Below are positions 5,701 through 5,758 of a DNA stretch of 5,758 nt, one piece after another; within the stretch, counting starts at the first letter, position 1, and each line of letters opens with the position of its first letter. A program made the position numbers and the translations under genes. The DNA is taken from assembly GCA_002493395.1 (NCBI GenBank), contig DKYS01000006.1, positions 2,469 through 8,226 on the forward strand, written 5' to 3'. The notes below the pieces were generated by a model. It saw only the letters and a list, made by a program, of their open reading frames with translations. It had not been told where the DNA came from and made no database searches. The stretch is from Turicibacter sp. UBA7094. Its GTDB lineage: Bacteria; Bacillota_I; Bacilli_A; MOL361; Turicibacteraceae.

Positions 5701-5745
5701 AGAGGGTCAATACAATCGTGTTGACCCTTCTCTTATTCCCTTTTC
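5701..5745 (+). terminator. Intrinsic terminator of the GH13 gene
   Basis: An 11-bp stem pairs AGGGTCAATAC (5703-5713) with GTGTTGACCCT (5718-5728), including one G-U pair, around an AATC loop. It starts 8 bases after the stop codon. The tract that follows (TTCTCTTATTCCCTTTTCTT) is U-rich but interrupted by C. It is good evidence that this transcript is a single-gene unit. Confidence 0.8.
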
Positions 5746-5758
5746 TTAAATTAGAAAG

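Overview
The window reads as chromosome of a low-GC Gram-positive bacterium (Bacillota). The evidence is an AT-rich sequence with strong AGGAGG-type ribosome binding sites, a tRNA-sensing T-box leader in front of leuS, and a set of genes (leuS, ytqA, ytqB, ytpB) known from Bacillus and relatives. The genus cannot be fixed from this sequence.

Layout: (1) Positions 1-206, minus strand, hold the first 68 codons of leuS (leucyl-tRNA synthetase), which runs off the left edge. (2) Positions 207-598, minus strand, are its long leader: a promoter, then a T-box riboswitch with Stem I, a CUC (Leu) specifier, Stem III and a clear antiterminator. The competing terminator is less clear. (3) Positions 760-2278, plus strand, are a two-gene operon, ytqA-ytqB: a radical-SAM protein and a SAM-dependent methyltransferase. 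Recent work on the Bacillus homologues (proposed names MnmL and MnmM) ties them to the last steps of mnm5(s2)U synthesis at the tRNA wobble position. (4) A perfect 13-bp bidirectional terminator at 2277-2306 separates this operon from the convergent ytpB (2328-3371, minus strand), a tetraprenyl-beta-curcumene synthase-type large-terpene synthase. (5) A 212-bp divergent intergenic region (3372-3583) holds a probable promoter for each side and, between them, two adjacent dyads centred on CG. One of these resembles a LacI/CcpA-family operator. (6) Positions 3584-5695, plus strand, encode a 703-residue cytoplasmic GH13 enzyme. Its motifs match the unusual maltosyltransferase of Thermotoga maritima far better than ordinary alpha-amylases. 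It ends in a GC-containing hairpin terminator.

Together the left half concerns tRNA (charging of tRNA-Leu and wobble-uridine modification), and the right half pairs an isoprenoid synthase with an alpha-glucan transferase. I see no mobile element, CRISPR array, tRNA/rRNA gene or phage gene. I found no clearly new multi-gene system. The items most worth pursuing are the Thermotoga-type maltosyltransferase with its altered GH13 motifs, and the two-dyad control region in front of it.
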